Origin: Onchocerca volvulus | Lineage: Eukaryota; Nematoda; Chromadorea; Rhabditida; Onchocercidae | Direction of reading: 5' to 3' | DNA length: 64,000 nt | Assembly (NCBI GenBank): GCA_000499405.2 | Contig: HG738137.1 | Location: 20,546,603-20,610,602, forward strand | Shown: positions 52,901 to 64,000 of the stretch, in pieces | How the letters are laid out: every line of letters starts with the position of its first letter | Position numbering within the stretch: position 1 is the stretch's first letter | The notes under the pieces: model-generated | The model's input: the letters and a program-made list of their open reading frames with translations, nothing else | What the model was told of the DNA's origin: nothing | Databases searched by the model: none | Translations under genes and position numbers: made by a program

Positions 52901-54591
52901 TTATTCCAATCTAGGATTGTCAGAAGCTGAAAAGCTTTTTTCTGCCCGCAGTTGCGTCAGTTCATCGAACAGCTATGGAAACAAACAAATAATACCTCAG
53001 TTGAGGCAAATAAATGAAATTCGGTTTCTTGGAGACTGGAAAGCATGTCGTATATGCCAGTCGACTTATTTCATATCCATCACGAATGCACTGAGTAACG
53101 CATAGTTCTTGAAGTAAATCGGTCTTTTGCATGTTTTTCAATTGAAACGAACCTTCACGTTCTTCAACTTTTTGATTGTCACGTGATGCAAATGCTGGAG
53201 GTGAATTTGATGTCGCCATTTGACTGCTCATCTTCAAATATTTCTCGCAATGAAAATAAAACTTGAGAGATTAAACACCCGAAGAATTGAGAAATGTTTC
53301 GATTGCGGCTAACAAATGGAATAGTTAAAATTTCAAATTTAAAAATTTTTAGAAATGAAAAATAATTAAGACGAACTTTTGTTCCAACTTCTGCTGATGC
53401 GGATGCTTTACTTTGAATTGTACTTGTTATTTCTGCAGACTCCTTATCATCTTTCGTTTTCCCCTTTGTCACTGCAATTGAACTTGATGGCTGTTGCGGT
53501 GGTTGTGGTGATGTTGGAGGTCGCAAAGGTGACGGAATCTCTTCTTTTGTTCCATTCATCCGACTTTTACTGCGACGTCTTGATTTATGCCTTCTATGAT
53601 GATGGCGATGTCTCTGACGTGGAGAATAATCTCTCTGCAATGAATCAATCCATTAATCAATTAATTTTTTCTAATGCAAATTAAAAAATGATTGCATGAA
53701 GTTTAATTATCTATGCTAACAACTATTAAGACAAAAATAACTTCCAGAACTAATCCAAGACGATTAATGCATTCGAAAAATGAAATTTCAATCAGAGAGA
53801 CATAAATCACGAAGATTGATGAACAGATAATGAAAATTTTCATCAAAACTTTGCACAATAAGCAAAGGTCAAGGAATTATTTCAAGTAATTAAATGTTCC
53901 ACTGAGGATTTGCATGATTATTTCTGAGATTAACTTTTGCCAAGAACAAAGCAGTTTTCGGATAATATTTCTTACTCGTCTAGGATGACCACAGCAAGAA
54001 ACATCGTCTTTACCCTCAGAAAGTTCAAATCTTCGATCTCGATAACGCCTTCGAGTACCATGTCTGTCTCTTTTATACTAAAAATAAGAAGAAAAAAAAG
54101 AAGTAATCAGAATAATTCCTTATCCATTATATAGAAATACGCCAAATATTCTACCGTTTCTATTTCCGATTATTTCAACAAGAAATTTGCGTGAAATAAA
54201 AAAACTGCTGAGATTTCAAGTTATTTTCGTTGTAAAATTCGATAATAGTTAAGTCTGTTTTTCCAGTAACGGGCGTGTATTTAAATTGATTGTGGATTTC
54301 CATTAATTCAAAATCAAAAATTTCAACTTCATAAATCATCATTTATAAACGATTGATCACCTTTTATGCTTATAATGCTTCAAACAATTTTTTAGTTTTG
54401 TTTTATACTTTATTCTCCACTGTTTATTGGATATTGAATTAATCGCTCTTATTCATATTTCAATTTCCAAGTAATCGAGGAAAAAGGAATTAATACTAAT
54501 TAAAGCTAATGGCAACATCTCAATTGTTGTTGAATCGTATTGCACATACTCGGTGTTTTCGAGAATATGATGATAGGTCATCGCCATCCAT
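52901..54591 (-). CDS. Arg/His/Ser-rich protein, 226 residues, unknown function
   Basis: Five phase-consistent minus-strand exons: 54550-54591, 53976-54077, 53377-53634, 53037-53243 and 52901-52972. The protein starts MDGDDLSSYSRKHR and has a basic region (YKRDRHGTRRRYRDRRFE, RQRHRHHHRRHKSRRRSKSR) like that of RS-domain or RNA-associated nuclear proteins. A Pro/Ser/Gln linker (PSPLRPPTSPQPPQQPSSS) follows. The C-terminal part looks folded and helical (MQKTDLLQELCVTQCIRDGY, EISRLAYTTCFP, LFDELTQLRAEKSF). The last intron (52973-53036) is only 64 bases, with donor gtctcc; a longer open reading past this donor exists, but only this join keeps frame with the last exon. Nuclear location is inferred from the basic region. 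No named family could be assigned. Confidence 0.65.
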
Positions 54592-57500
54592 CTTTCTGTC
54601 TGGTTTCCCGATCAATTGTTCTGCACAAGAATTATCAAAATGCTGAATGAAGCATTTTTAATTTATAATTCTTTTATATGTAATAAAATTCTGCTGAAAG
54701 TTTTAAATCAAATCAAAAATTTGCATATTAATAATTCAATAATAATGACAAACAAGAATACTATTAATAACAAAGGAAATATATTAGTAAAAATAGCAAA
54801 ATTGAATTACATGAAAACAAGATTATAAAGTTCGACTCAAATTTCATTAACAAAATTATTTTAATACTTTATTAATGCCAACGATTATATTCAAATGGTA
54901 TTCCTTTACCTAAATAATCTAAAATAAACTTGAGATGGATAATCTGACATGTTGTGTGAAATATTAATGAAATATTTTGCAAAAAAAACATTTAAATAAT
55001 TCGAATTTCTTCTATACTTTCCTCATTTCCCAAATTTGAATATGAAAATTTGATTATGAACAAAATAAAAGTAAAAGAAGATTTTAGAACTATTAGAAAC
55101 ATTTAGACTTCTGCTTGCAAGAAAATTCACAAAATAAATTTTGAACAAATGGTTAATTAAGATTAATGATAAAATAATTGGCAAATTGCAAATTATCATT
55201 CTCTTGTTCTTTTTGTGAATTTTTGCAAGAATAAAGATTTTTAGAATCTAAATACCAAAATCATCACTTTTAAATGTTTAATGAAAAAGAAGAAAAGAAA
55301 CGGGAAAAAGAAGTGAATTTGAATTATTTCATCAATACTTGAGTACTACAAAGTTTTTATTACTCTTTATAAATACAAATGTGTAATGCAATTATTATTT
55401 TGAAAAAATCGACAGATAAAAATTATTCAAAAATTATCCTAAAAAAATGTAACGTGCAAAGACACAAAACTAGGCAAATAAACTGTCCAAAAAATATCTG
55501 TTTAATAATAAAAGAATAATTTCACATTAATTAAAACTGAAATATATGTGCATATATATATGTATAGTTAAAACTATAAAAATGAATAAATACGTAAGTT
55601 ATGGAAGAAAAGAAGAACTTAACAACGAATTCTGAATGGATACATACATTGCATTATCAATAATTTATTTTTTGTTTCATCAGATTTCTCGATATTTGAC
55701 ACCGTTGACAGAGTCACTTGATTTCATTGAACTGTTGCCACAGAGCTCTGAAATTGATTAGGAAAGAGATCGCTGATCTGAAACAAAATTTGTAAATTAA
55801 TTATGTGAATATTCTTTTCTTATATCTGATGAGATTCCTATATATTTTCTAAACAAGTGTGTTGCGTTAAAGATATCGTAATTTCCAATATATTTGAAAA
55901 TAGTATCAAATTTGAAGAATTAATATGGATTTTCGATTGTAATTATTTTTCAAATAAGCGCCAAAACTTCTCTTAAATTTCGTTTGTTTATCGCACAATT
56001 AATTAAACCAATGCAGAGAGAATGGATTTCGTGATCCAGTCGATTATGGATAGGACAAATCGTATTTACAGGATGTTAATTAACAAAGCAAAGTCTTTTT
56101 CATTCAAAATTTTTCTTGTTTTTACGGATTTTAGTTTTAATAATCCTATATTTATTTATTTTTTTTTTATGAGAATATTTTGTTCTCAAATATCTGTACA
56201 TTTGTATTAATTGTCAGAACTTTCTGCAAACTTTACTTCTTCATGTTTTTATTTCTCATTCCTAATATTTGATTTTCCTCCAAGTTTGCATCCGATTTGG
56301 AAATAAATTGATTTTGATTTCGGCAGCATTTAAGCCAAAACTTTGCTAATTTCATTACTCAGTCGAATACAGATATTTTATTAGACACTTGATACTTATC
56401 ACTTGTGAGAACTTTTCAATAAGGAAAAATGTAAGACTATCAATCATTTCAGTAAAATGGAGAAATTGCAGCAGACAAAAAGCAATTTACATATGTCAGC
56501 CAAGTCAAGAGAATAGAAAGAAGCATATTTTATATGGAACTGTTAATTCGAAAGGATTAATTATTCGAAGGTCGAGACTTGAGAAACACTTCAAATTTTG
56601 ATTTGAGGATATTTAACTGCATTTGAAAAAGAGGAGTAAGGTATGTATTAAAATGGCATGTAACAGGACAGTTTCAGTGTTAGATTGTGTGCAAATATTT
56701 TGAAGGAAATAAATAGATTTTGAAACGATTTGTCGTAACGTATCATTTGTGATTTATACATGTCAATTGATTTCATGACAAAAGTATAGAGTGAAAATTC
56801 CTGTTTTTCATTGCAGTTATTTTTTATTACAATTATTTCTTTTTTTATTTAATTTAATTTAATAATTAAGACCATTCGAAAGCAATTTTCGAAGTTGGAA
56901 ATTGAAAACGGCATAAACTGATTAGTTTAATAGCATCCTCTTCTGAATTTCAAAATAAGCTGCACTTCTGTTTTCTTCTTCTCATTAAAGAGATTCTTCT
57001 TTACATATTGTCTTTGCACTGAATAAAATTCAAAGAAAAAACGTTTATACAGTATATCTTTCATATTTCAAATTTTTGTTTTTCCAGAAAGTCAACAAAG
57101 ATAGGAAATATATGTAAATATGCATATTGATTAAACATAGTAAATAATTATAAATAAATGAAATGAATGTGCAAAAACAAATCTAAGCAATTATGTGAAA
57201 ATATGCCTGCAAAAAGCGTGAATATGAACATGCAAATAGCTGGCGAGAATGGAATTTTTCTTCTCTGAAAGAAAGAATGAGTTTTTTATGAAATGCAAGA
57301 TGAAATTGACGCTATGTTTTTTGTAGAATATAAGAATACACTCTTCCCATTATATATATTTCAAACAGAACGCTGACAAAGTTCTTTTGGTGACATATGT
57401 GAGTTGCATATTGAGAAAACGAAACAATTTTTTTCGACGAAAAGAAAAATTTAAAATTAAATTATTTTTTCAATGGAAAAAATATAAATAAAGCGATAAT

Positions 57501-57914
57501 GATTATTTTGTGCTAATCATTGATTTGCTTTAGTGCATAGATTTAATAATTTAATCATCTTAGTAAATAAGAAGAAAATAACAAATTTAATTTATGATTC
57601 AATATTTCAAGCATGAATTAATTAGAGCTCAGAGCAACAAGCAAAAAGTTTGAATTATCTTATCTGATGATAAGAAATTGTTGCATCCTGCATTTAAGAA
57701 TAATAAATTTAATTATCGAGAATAATAAGGATGGATTGATTTTAAATGTAGCAAAATGCTTTTATGCAAAACATTCTTCGAAATTCCCAATAAACAGAGA
57801 GTAAAGTAGGTAGCTGAATGGTTTCACACTAAAAATCAAACGCTTTCACGAAAATCATACTGCAGTGTGCACTCATTAATGATGGATTATAAAATAGGGA
57901 AAAGCTTTTTCAGT
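54592..57914. other. AT-rich spacer
   Basis: Long gene-free stretch upstream of the Arg/His/Ser-rich gene. Short open stretches at 54616-54828, 56022-56210 and 56389-56601 are low-complexity and have no exon structure. Nothing else was recognised. Confidence 0.5.
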
Positions 57915-58112
57915 GATAACAGCAAGAGCTAATCTTATCCTTGGCAATCACTGATATAAATTGATCGTTGTAATTTATCATTCCAATGGAATGACGTCTT
58001 AAGTATCCAAATGTATTGTTTTTATTTGAAAAAAAAAAAAAAAAAAAAAATTATTTGCTTTCTTCGCAAGTCGAGTCATCCGGAAGTCGTGCAAAGTGTA
58101 CGTATTTTTCAG
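57915..58112 (+). pseudogene. Decayed copy of exon 2 of the 46.5 kb membrane-protein gene
   Basis: The stretch begins gtgataacagcaagagctaa, against gtgataacagcaaaagctaa at about 46793. Further matches follow in order: gtatccaaatgt (against catccaaatgt), then tccggaagtcgtgcaaag (against cccgaaaatcatgcaaag), then a donor-like gtacgt in the place of gtatgt. In-frame stops, length changes and an inserted poly-A tract (58029-58050) show that it is dead. The order and spacing match one exon, so it is a relic of a duplicated gene rather than chance. No other exon of that gene was found nearby. Confidence 0.65.
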
Positions 58113-58880
58113 TTAAACGAATGGAGTTTAGAAAGAGCTTTTAAATGGAATATTATTAAGTTTTGTTAATAATATTAAATAATTCATTTTTTAATATCAT
58201 CATCGTTGTCTTCATTTCTGCTGGATCTCAAAACTTCCAAAAAACAAAATTTCATTGCGATTTTGTCAAAAAAAAAAAATGATAATAACAACTTGTTAAA
58301 CCAATACACTGAAATAGTATGCATGTATTTGTCATTATTTTTCCACTGAACTATATTAACATAAATATATTAATATAAATGAATCATTAGTATTATAAGT
58401 CGCTTTTGTCTTTGTGATAAAAATTTCGATTTGTTTTTGATTTTTCCTTAAATCGATCAAAAATGCATTTTCTTTCACATTTTGTTTTCAAATCCGACAA
58501 TAACACGGAACAAGGAAAAAGTCAGAACAAGGGCTAGAATAAGATGGTTTCTAATTTTAAAAAGTCGAAAATATTACTTGCATGCATAAATAGTTTTAGG
58601 AGAATGAGAATTTTCGGAAGAAATAGATTGCGAAAATTAGTCGGAAGCATCTTTTCACAGAAATGATAATCAAGAACCAGTGAAATTACCACCTGTGATC
58701 AGTTGAATAGGAATTCTGAGATGTTGTCTAAATTCGATTTTATGCTCTTTTTTTGATAATAATGTAAATTTTCAAAAACGAAAAAATGTGGATTTCCAAA
58801 AGAATAAAAATCAGTATTCTTGTTAGATTTCAACAACCTGCTCGGTTGTGTCTGTAAGAAATTTTTTCCAAAGTTTCATA
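58113..58880. other. Spacer downstream of ncs-1
   Basis: AT-rich sequence between the relic exon and the stop codon of ncs-1. It should include the ncs-1 3' untranslated region; no clear polyadenylation signal was picked. Confidence 0.4.
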
Positions 58881-61691
58881 TCAACTGGATAATCCTTCAT
58901 AAAGCGACAAGGCATGAACAATAGATGGATCGGCTTTTGCACCTTCTTTGAATTCTTCCAGTGTTAACTGAGAATCGTTGTTCTGAAAAAATTCATTCGT
59001 TTTGTGTAAATTTATTCTGATCAGTTCTTTGATCGATGACCCCTTAAAAGATCGCCGAAAGTAGCTTGAACAATCAAGGCTTGTTATATCATCTCGCTAA
59101 TACAAAAAACTATTAAACTCTGTAATAACGACAGAAAGTTTTTCAATAGCGATAAGACTTTAAACATCAGTCTTCCGAAAGGTTTTCAGATTCAGTAAAT
59201 TATGTAATAAGAAAATCATTCCCAATATTTGGTAAAATTTTATAAAAATCAGCGAGTCAATAGCAATGAGACATAAATTTTTCATTTTCAATTAGAGGAA
59301 AACTCAAATAAACCGTAACTTACTTTGTCCATCATTTTGAAAATTCGATCCACACGTTTTTCTGGAGTATTTTCTTCTTTCGGTAATTTTACCGTTGAAC
59401 CGACCATTTTATAAATACTTCCAACAATTGACAACATTTCATCTCGTGTTATGTAACCATCATTATCCAGATCATACAATCTGAAAGCCCCTGTAAGCAG
59501 AAATATATGTTCTGGATCAGAGTACGGGAATTTATATTTTTTAGGCAATAAATCCAAATCTTTTGTCATTATAATTTCTGATTTTAATTTATATTATTGA
59601 ATCTCTTCTCGCGAATTAAAAGTGTTGAAAGATGCTACTTTCAACTAATTTATTTTACTTATAAATTTCGTACACCAAAATTCTTTGATATTTTTAGAAA
59701 TTTCTTAAATTTAGAAATTTTCTTAAAAATTTCTTAAATTTAAATTTAGAAATCATTTCTTATTATATATTTTTTCTAGGCGTTATGTTGCCAATTTTCA
59801 GCTTCTCATGGCAAAGAAAGGGATTAATCTAAATTCAAAATTTATAGCTATAGTTATTGCTTACAGTGTAATTTTTCGTCCAGATTACCTCTGGATGTAA
59901 TTGATAGAGCTCTGATAAATTCATGAAATTCGATTGCTCCATCCTGCAAAATTTACATGTTAAATTTTTGAATTTTTACATTCTTTTCTCTAAATTTCAC
60001 CACTAATTGCAGTAATTACATAACAATCTTTGAATACAAAATATTTCCTTAAATATCAAGTTTATGTACTGCAATAGTATAGATTTTGACCAAAAACTGT
60101 ATTTCATGCATAGTTTATTTGCATTTTTAATGCAACTTCGAGACAGAATATAATATTTATAAAATAATGTCAAAAAAATTTTTATGCATGAATATGCATT
60201 CGCAATGTCGGTTGAACGACTATCACTTATTCATTTGAAATATTTCATCTTATCTTTTAATTAAGTAATGGCTGTTAAGTTTTTAAGTTTTTTTTTTGGA
60301 TTAAAGTATTTTTTTTTTCGATTAATTTTCTTGTTAGATGATGCGTAGAATATTTAAAAGATAAGTATTATCAAAAACATCAGCACAAATGATGCCAAAT
60401 TGTATTTGGCTCAGTATTACTGATAGAATCGAAACAAAAAGATGGATAATGAAAATGAAATGAAAAAGGCTCATTAAATTTCACATCCGTCAAATGTATT
60501 GATGGACAGCTTGCGTCATAGCAAGCTTATTATTGATTCTAAGAAATTTAATCATTCTTTCTAATATTCGTTTAATACGAGTATTTCCTGTGTCAGTTGT
60601 TTATGTTGTAGATAAAACACTGATTACCTTGTTTTCATCGAAAACTTTGAAAACGAATGATGCGAAATCAGATGGATCACCCTGTGGGAAAAACTGCTTA
60701 TATATTTTTTGAAAACCCTGCAAGAATTGCCTTATTTAATTCTGTGAATTAAGATTATTTCAATGACTGAAATATTTTTGCAAAAACTTTTTCGTTAATT
60801 CAATTTATATTTCACACAAATAAATAGGGTATTGGAATTTTAAATTTAAAAATATTTCTGCGATTCATTTTCTTCACTTCAGTGAAATTCGATGATTATT
60901 CAGAAATGAACCCAACTCGAACCACTAAAAAATAATCAAATAAAATCAAAACTTCGATTTCTCAAGAACATCTTTTTACTACACTAATTCGACAACTTTC
61001 CTCCAACAAGTTTAATTTATTTAGTCAAAAAATTTACAGCTTCAGTGAGCATTCCGTTGGGACAATCACGAACAAATCCTTTATGCCTGGAAAGGATTAT
61101 TTGTTGAGTGATGATATACGATATTGCAAAAAATTGAGTTTCGTCATTTTATAGTTTCAAGTTTCTTTTTCGTACATAAGAAAATATAGCAAATAAAAAG
61201 TATTAAATATCAAATTGTGTATATTAATGTTGGAAGTATTAAATTGCAAAACTTTCTAGAGTTCTTGTCGCATAATTCTGATACTAATTCATTTTGGAAT
61301 GATGACTTTAGCATTTGCTTTTGATTTCTAAATGGGTTTTAGAAACTTTAAGAAAAAAATCGATATATAATAATTTTTTAGACTTACCATTGTTTGATTT
61401 CCTTCTCGGTAACTGAAAAAGTGGAAGAATAATTTTAGTGCAGAGTTTTTAATGCTACTTTATGAGGATACTTTCTTTTTAATGGACAGTACGAAAGTGA
61501 TTGAAGAGGGCCATCTTTAATTTAAAATAAGTTATATGCAATTAAATTTGAAAAGAGAAAGAAAAGAGAGAACTTCAACGAACACTTCAGAATTATTCGT
61601 CAAGAAATAGGAAAAGAATAAACTAACAATAAGTTTGTTTGGTAAGTGTCCTCACTTGGTCTCTTTTGAGCTTACTGTTCGGTTTTCCCAT
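58881..61691 (-). CDS. ncs-1: Neuronal calcium sensor 1
   Basis: NCS-1 is a myristoylated EF-hand calcium sensor acting in neurons on exocytosis, ion channels and phosphoinositide kinase; in C. elegans it supports thermotaxis. Seven phase-consistent minus-strand exons: 61628-61691, 61388-61412, 61038-61086, 60628-60717, 59865-59943, 59324-59490 and 58881-58982, for 191 residues, the nematode family length. The N-terminus [10 protein letters not shown] has the Gly2 myristoylation site. EF-hand 1 is degenerate (DCPNG), as in all NCS proteins. Intact loops are EF2 [12 protein letters not shown] (about 73-84), EF3 [12 protein letters not shown] (109-120) and EF4 [12 protein letters not shown] (157-168). 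The protein ends [18 protein letters not shown]. Exon 2 is only 25 bases. Identity with other nematode NCS-1 proteins appears very high along the whole length. Confidence 0.97.
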
Positions 61692-64000
61692 TGTTGACAA
61701 GCATTGCATGCAACTTGCATATCACACTTCAATAAAATCAATTAAAATGCTAAATTTAATGAATCAAAGAAAATTCCTTGCTAAATCCTAACGAAAATGA
61801 CATTTTAACAGTATTAAAATTTAGTGAAAATTGAATAGAAAAATTTTGATTCCACACAACACAGATTAATGATCTATGTAAAATGATTTCTTGATCAAAA
61901 CTTAATCGTAACTATATTATACATACAACACGAAGGATTCCAGTATAAAAGCAAACTTAAAAAATTGAAGAAAGATCAAAGCAACTGTATTCCAAATCGA
62001 TTATTGGCGATTGGCAGCAATTATAGACAAATATAGTATTAACGATTTAATCAATAAGCAAATATCCAAAAGATTTTCGAAATTTTTCAGAAATAATTGA
62101 TTGTAGTATTTATAGATGAATTATTGATCGACTTTTCAAGCATTAGATATTTTTATCTTCAAAGCAGTTAGAAATTCTTGTGAGACGTTTACTTTCTGTG
62201 ATGCAAGAAGATCTCTGAAATCGAACTCGATGAGCAGAAATTTCAATTTCGACATTTATCAATCATTCCAAAGCTGCGATCATGTCAGCATAGCAACCGA
62301 AAGAACAATCACACAAAATATACTTGAAGAGAAAATTAAAATAAAATAAAACCAAAAATTTATATTTCAATAAATATGAGAAGTTTATACTTGACCAAGA
62401 AAAAATTAAGAAATGAATCACCAAACTGATGAAATAAATGAATTAAGCTGCAAGAGAACGGCATTTCGAGACTAGATGAGAAGAAATTGACAGTTATCCA
62501 ATAGTACGAAGCTTCAAAATTTGTGCATTAAATTTAAGCAATATATTGGAATGAACGAAGTCAATCTTTGAACTAAATTTGACAGATTGTGCTATTTCTC
62601 TTTTTTTAGATAGGTTAGGGATCGTTTTTAGCTGAGTTTTGGTTTTGACATAGTTTGGAGTTAAATTTACTTACGGAAGCGTTTAAAATTTTTGCTTTCT
62701 CTCATTGAAATTGTCTTATCAAAATTCAATATAAGAAAAATTTTTTGGAAGATCAAAATTGAAGTTGCTGAAGAAATTAGACAAGGAGTTGATTCTGGAA
62801 CTTTTTCTTTTTCTTATACGATCAATTTCTTTGTACTCTTTTTAAAATAAATAATAGTATTAGCAATGATTGAATTAAATGTATTTGCATGCAGTTCTAC
62901 TTATAACTTTTCTAGAAGAATAATAATTGTGCACTCAATTCTTTTTAACAAAGATGGCTATTTATTCCTTATTATTTATAAGAAGTGATAATTGATTTAA
63001 AATATCTGAAAAAAAAGTGTTTAAAACAAGTAACGACTAATTAGATCATAATATTATTCTTCGTTGTTTACGAAATTTTCCAAAATTACATAAAAAGTGC
63101 CTATCAACACCTTCTTAAAAAGAGAAACAAAAAGCCGACAATTTTTAAAACTAAATTTTAAAAAATTCAAACAGATACGTGGAGTATTGCAATGAAAAGA
63201 GGTATCAAAACAAAGAATTAAAAATTTCAGCATCTCATTCATAAATTTAACATTTGCAAAAAATTTTTGAAAAGAAAAAAGACAAAATTCGAGTTTTTTT
63301 AAATTATTTGCTTAATAAATAAAATTAACTGAAATAAGAAGCTCGGATAGATGTCTTGCATGCAAGAAGGTTCAAATTTAATTTGAACCTAAGGCTTGGT
63401 TATTTTTAAATTATTTTTAGGCCTTTTCTTGTAGAACTTCAATTCTCTCAATATGTCCTTTGAAAAAAAAAATAAAAAATAAAAAATAAGCCATTTGTTT
63501 TTATCCACATCATCACTAAGATGGGTATTTTAAATTACCAGTGTAGCTTTTTGAAGCTTTTTAAAACGAAATGAAAAAAATTTAGAAAAGGAACATTTGA
63601 AAATAGAAAGATCTGAAACATTTCACTGACAACAGTGAATTAATCTTAGAACAATGAAATAAATTTGAACTAACACAAATAAAGAACTGAAATATTTAAT
63701 TACAGCAAAATTTGACAAGAATAAAATCAAATGGTAAAAAATCATTTCTCGTTTTATAATTAAGAAAATATACCTATCTTTTTTATTCATTGGAATAGGA
63801 TTAGGTATGTGATCTTAAATTTAGGCAAATACAAAGATCAGATCAAAATACTGATTAATGATAAGATGCGATCAGTTTACCACTAATTAAGGGAAAAAAA
63901 AATTATTTTTATTGTGATATTGCAACGACGTCATTAAAGTTAAAACTGGCCAGACTGCAACGGGATCAGAGATGTTTTGTGATTTTTATCAGAGCGATTG
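61692..64000. other. AT-rich flank upstream of ncs-1
   Basis: This should contain the ncs-1 promoter. No exon, RNA gene or repeat could be supported. The open stretch at 63054-63242 (minus) is a chance low-complexity frame. Confidence 0.45.

Noticed and set aside
53379..53684. Hydrophobic plus-strand open frame
   Set aside because: It is the complement of the Arg/His/Pro-rich exon on the minus strand, which explains its Val/Leu/Met bias.
57915..58112. Possible intact second copy of the 46.5 kb gene
   Set aside because: Only one exon is recognisable and it contains stops and a poly-A insertion, so it is listed as a relic.
1..64000. Wolbachia or other bacterial insertion, CRISPR array, prokaryotic defence system
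   Set aside because: All recognisable genes are intron-bearing and animal-like; no bacterial-type gene, Shine-Dalgarno spacing or regularly spaced repeats were seen.

Overview
The window looks like nuclear DNA of a parasitic nematode of the spirurid/filarial type. The sequence is strongly AT-rich. Genes are split into many small exons with GT..AG introns, and most acceptors read like the nematode ttttcag. Short runs of the nematode telomere unit TTAGGC occur inside introns. Several proteins match nematode orthologues closely, most clearly NCS-1. Exon coordinates below were assembled by hand from reading-frame and splice-phase agreement; where a join is uncertain this is stated.

Layout, left to right. 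(1) 1-5774, minus: the N-terminal half of a P-glycoprotein (ABCB transporter) that runs off the left edge just after Walker A. (2) 5.8-10.1 kb: AT-rich spacer with a ~0.9 kb inverted-repeat element at 7808-8713. (3) 10107-19331, plus: an unrecognised large secreted cysteine-rich protein built from repeated modules. (4) 21043-27137, minus: a BTB-BACK-PHR protein of the BTBD1/2/3/6 type. (5) 27.1-31.7 kb: spacer with a decayed LINE reverse-transcriptase scrap. (6) 31702-34681, plus: STAM, the ESCRT-0 adaptor (VHS, UIM, SH3, GAT-like). (7) 35268-36765, minus: a CutA-family protein with a hydrophobic N-terminus and an unusual C-terminal extension. (8) 38482-39742, plus: a small two-exon membrane protein of unknown family. 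(9) 41180-44983, minus: ERV-46/ERGIC3. (10) 46514-50524, plus: an unrecognised type I membrane protein. (11) 52037-54591, minus: two small genes in tandem, an Arg/His/Ser-rich protein followed by a 68-residue helical protein, possibly an operon. (12) 54.6-58.9 kb: spacer containing a decayed copy of one exon of the 46.5 kb gene. (13) 58881-61691, minus: ncs-1. (14) 61.7-64 kb: AT-rich, no gene seen.

The genes do not form one pathway. ERV-46 (ER-Golgi cycling) and STAM (endosomal sorting) are trafficking factors, NCS-1 is a calcium sensor, and P-glycoprotein is an efflux pump of interest for anthelmintic resistance. The most novel content is the modular cysteine-rich gene at 10-19 kb and the type I membrane gene at 46.5 kb with its relic exon 11 kb downstream. 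No CRISPR, prokaryotic operon, rRNA, confident tRNA or Wolbachia-like insertion was seen.
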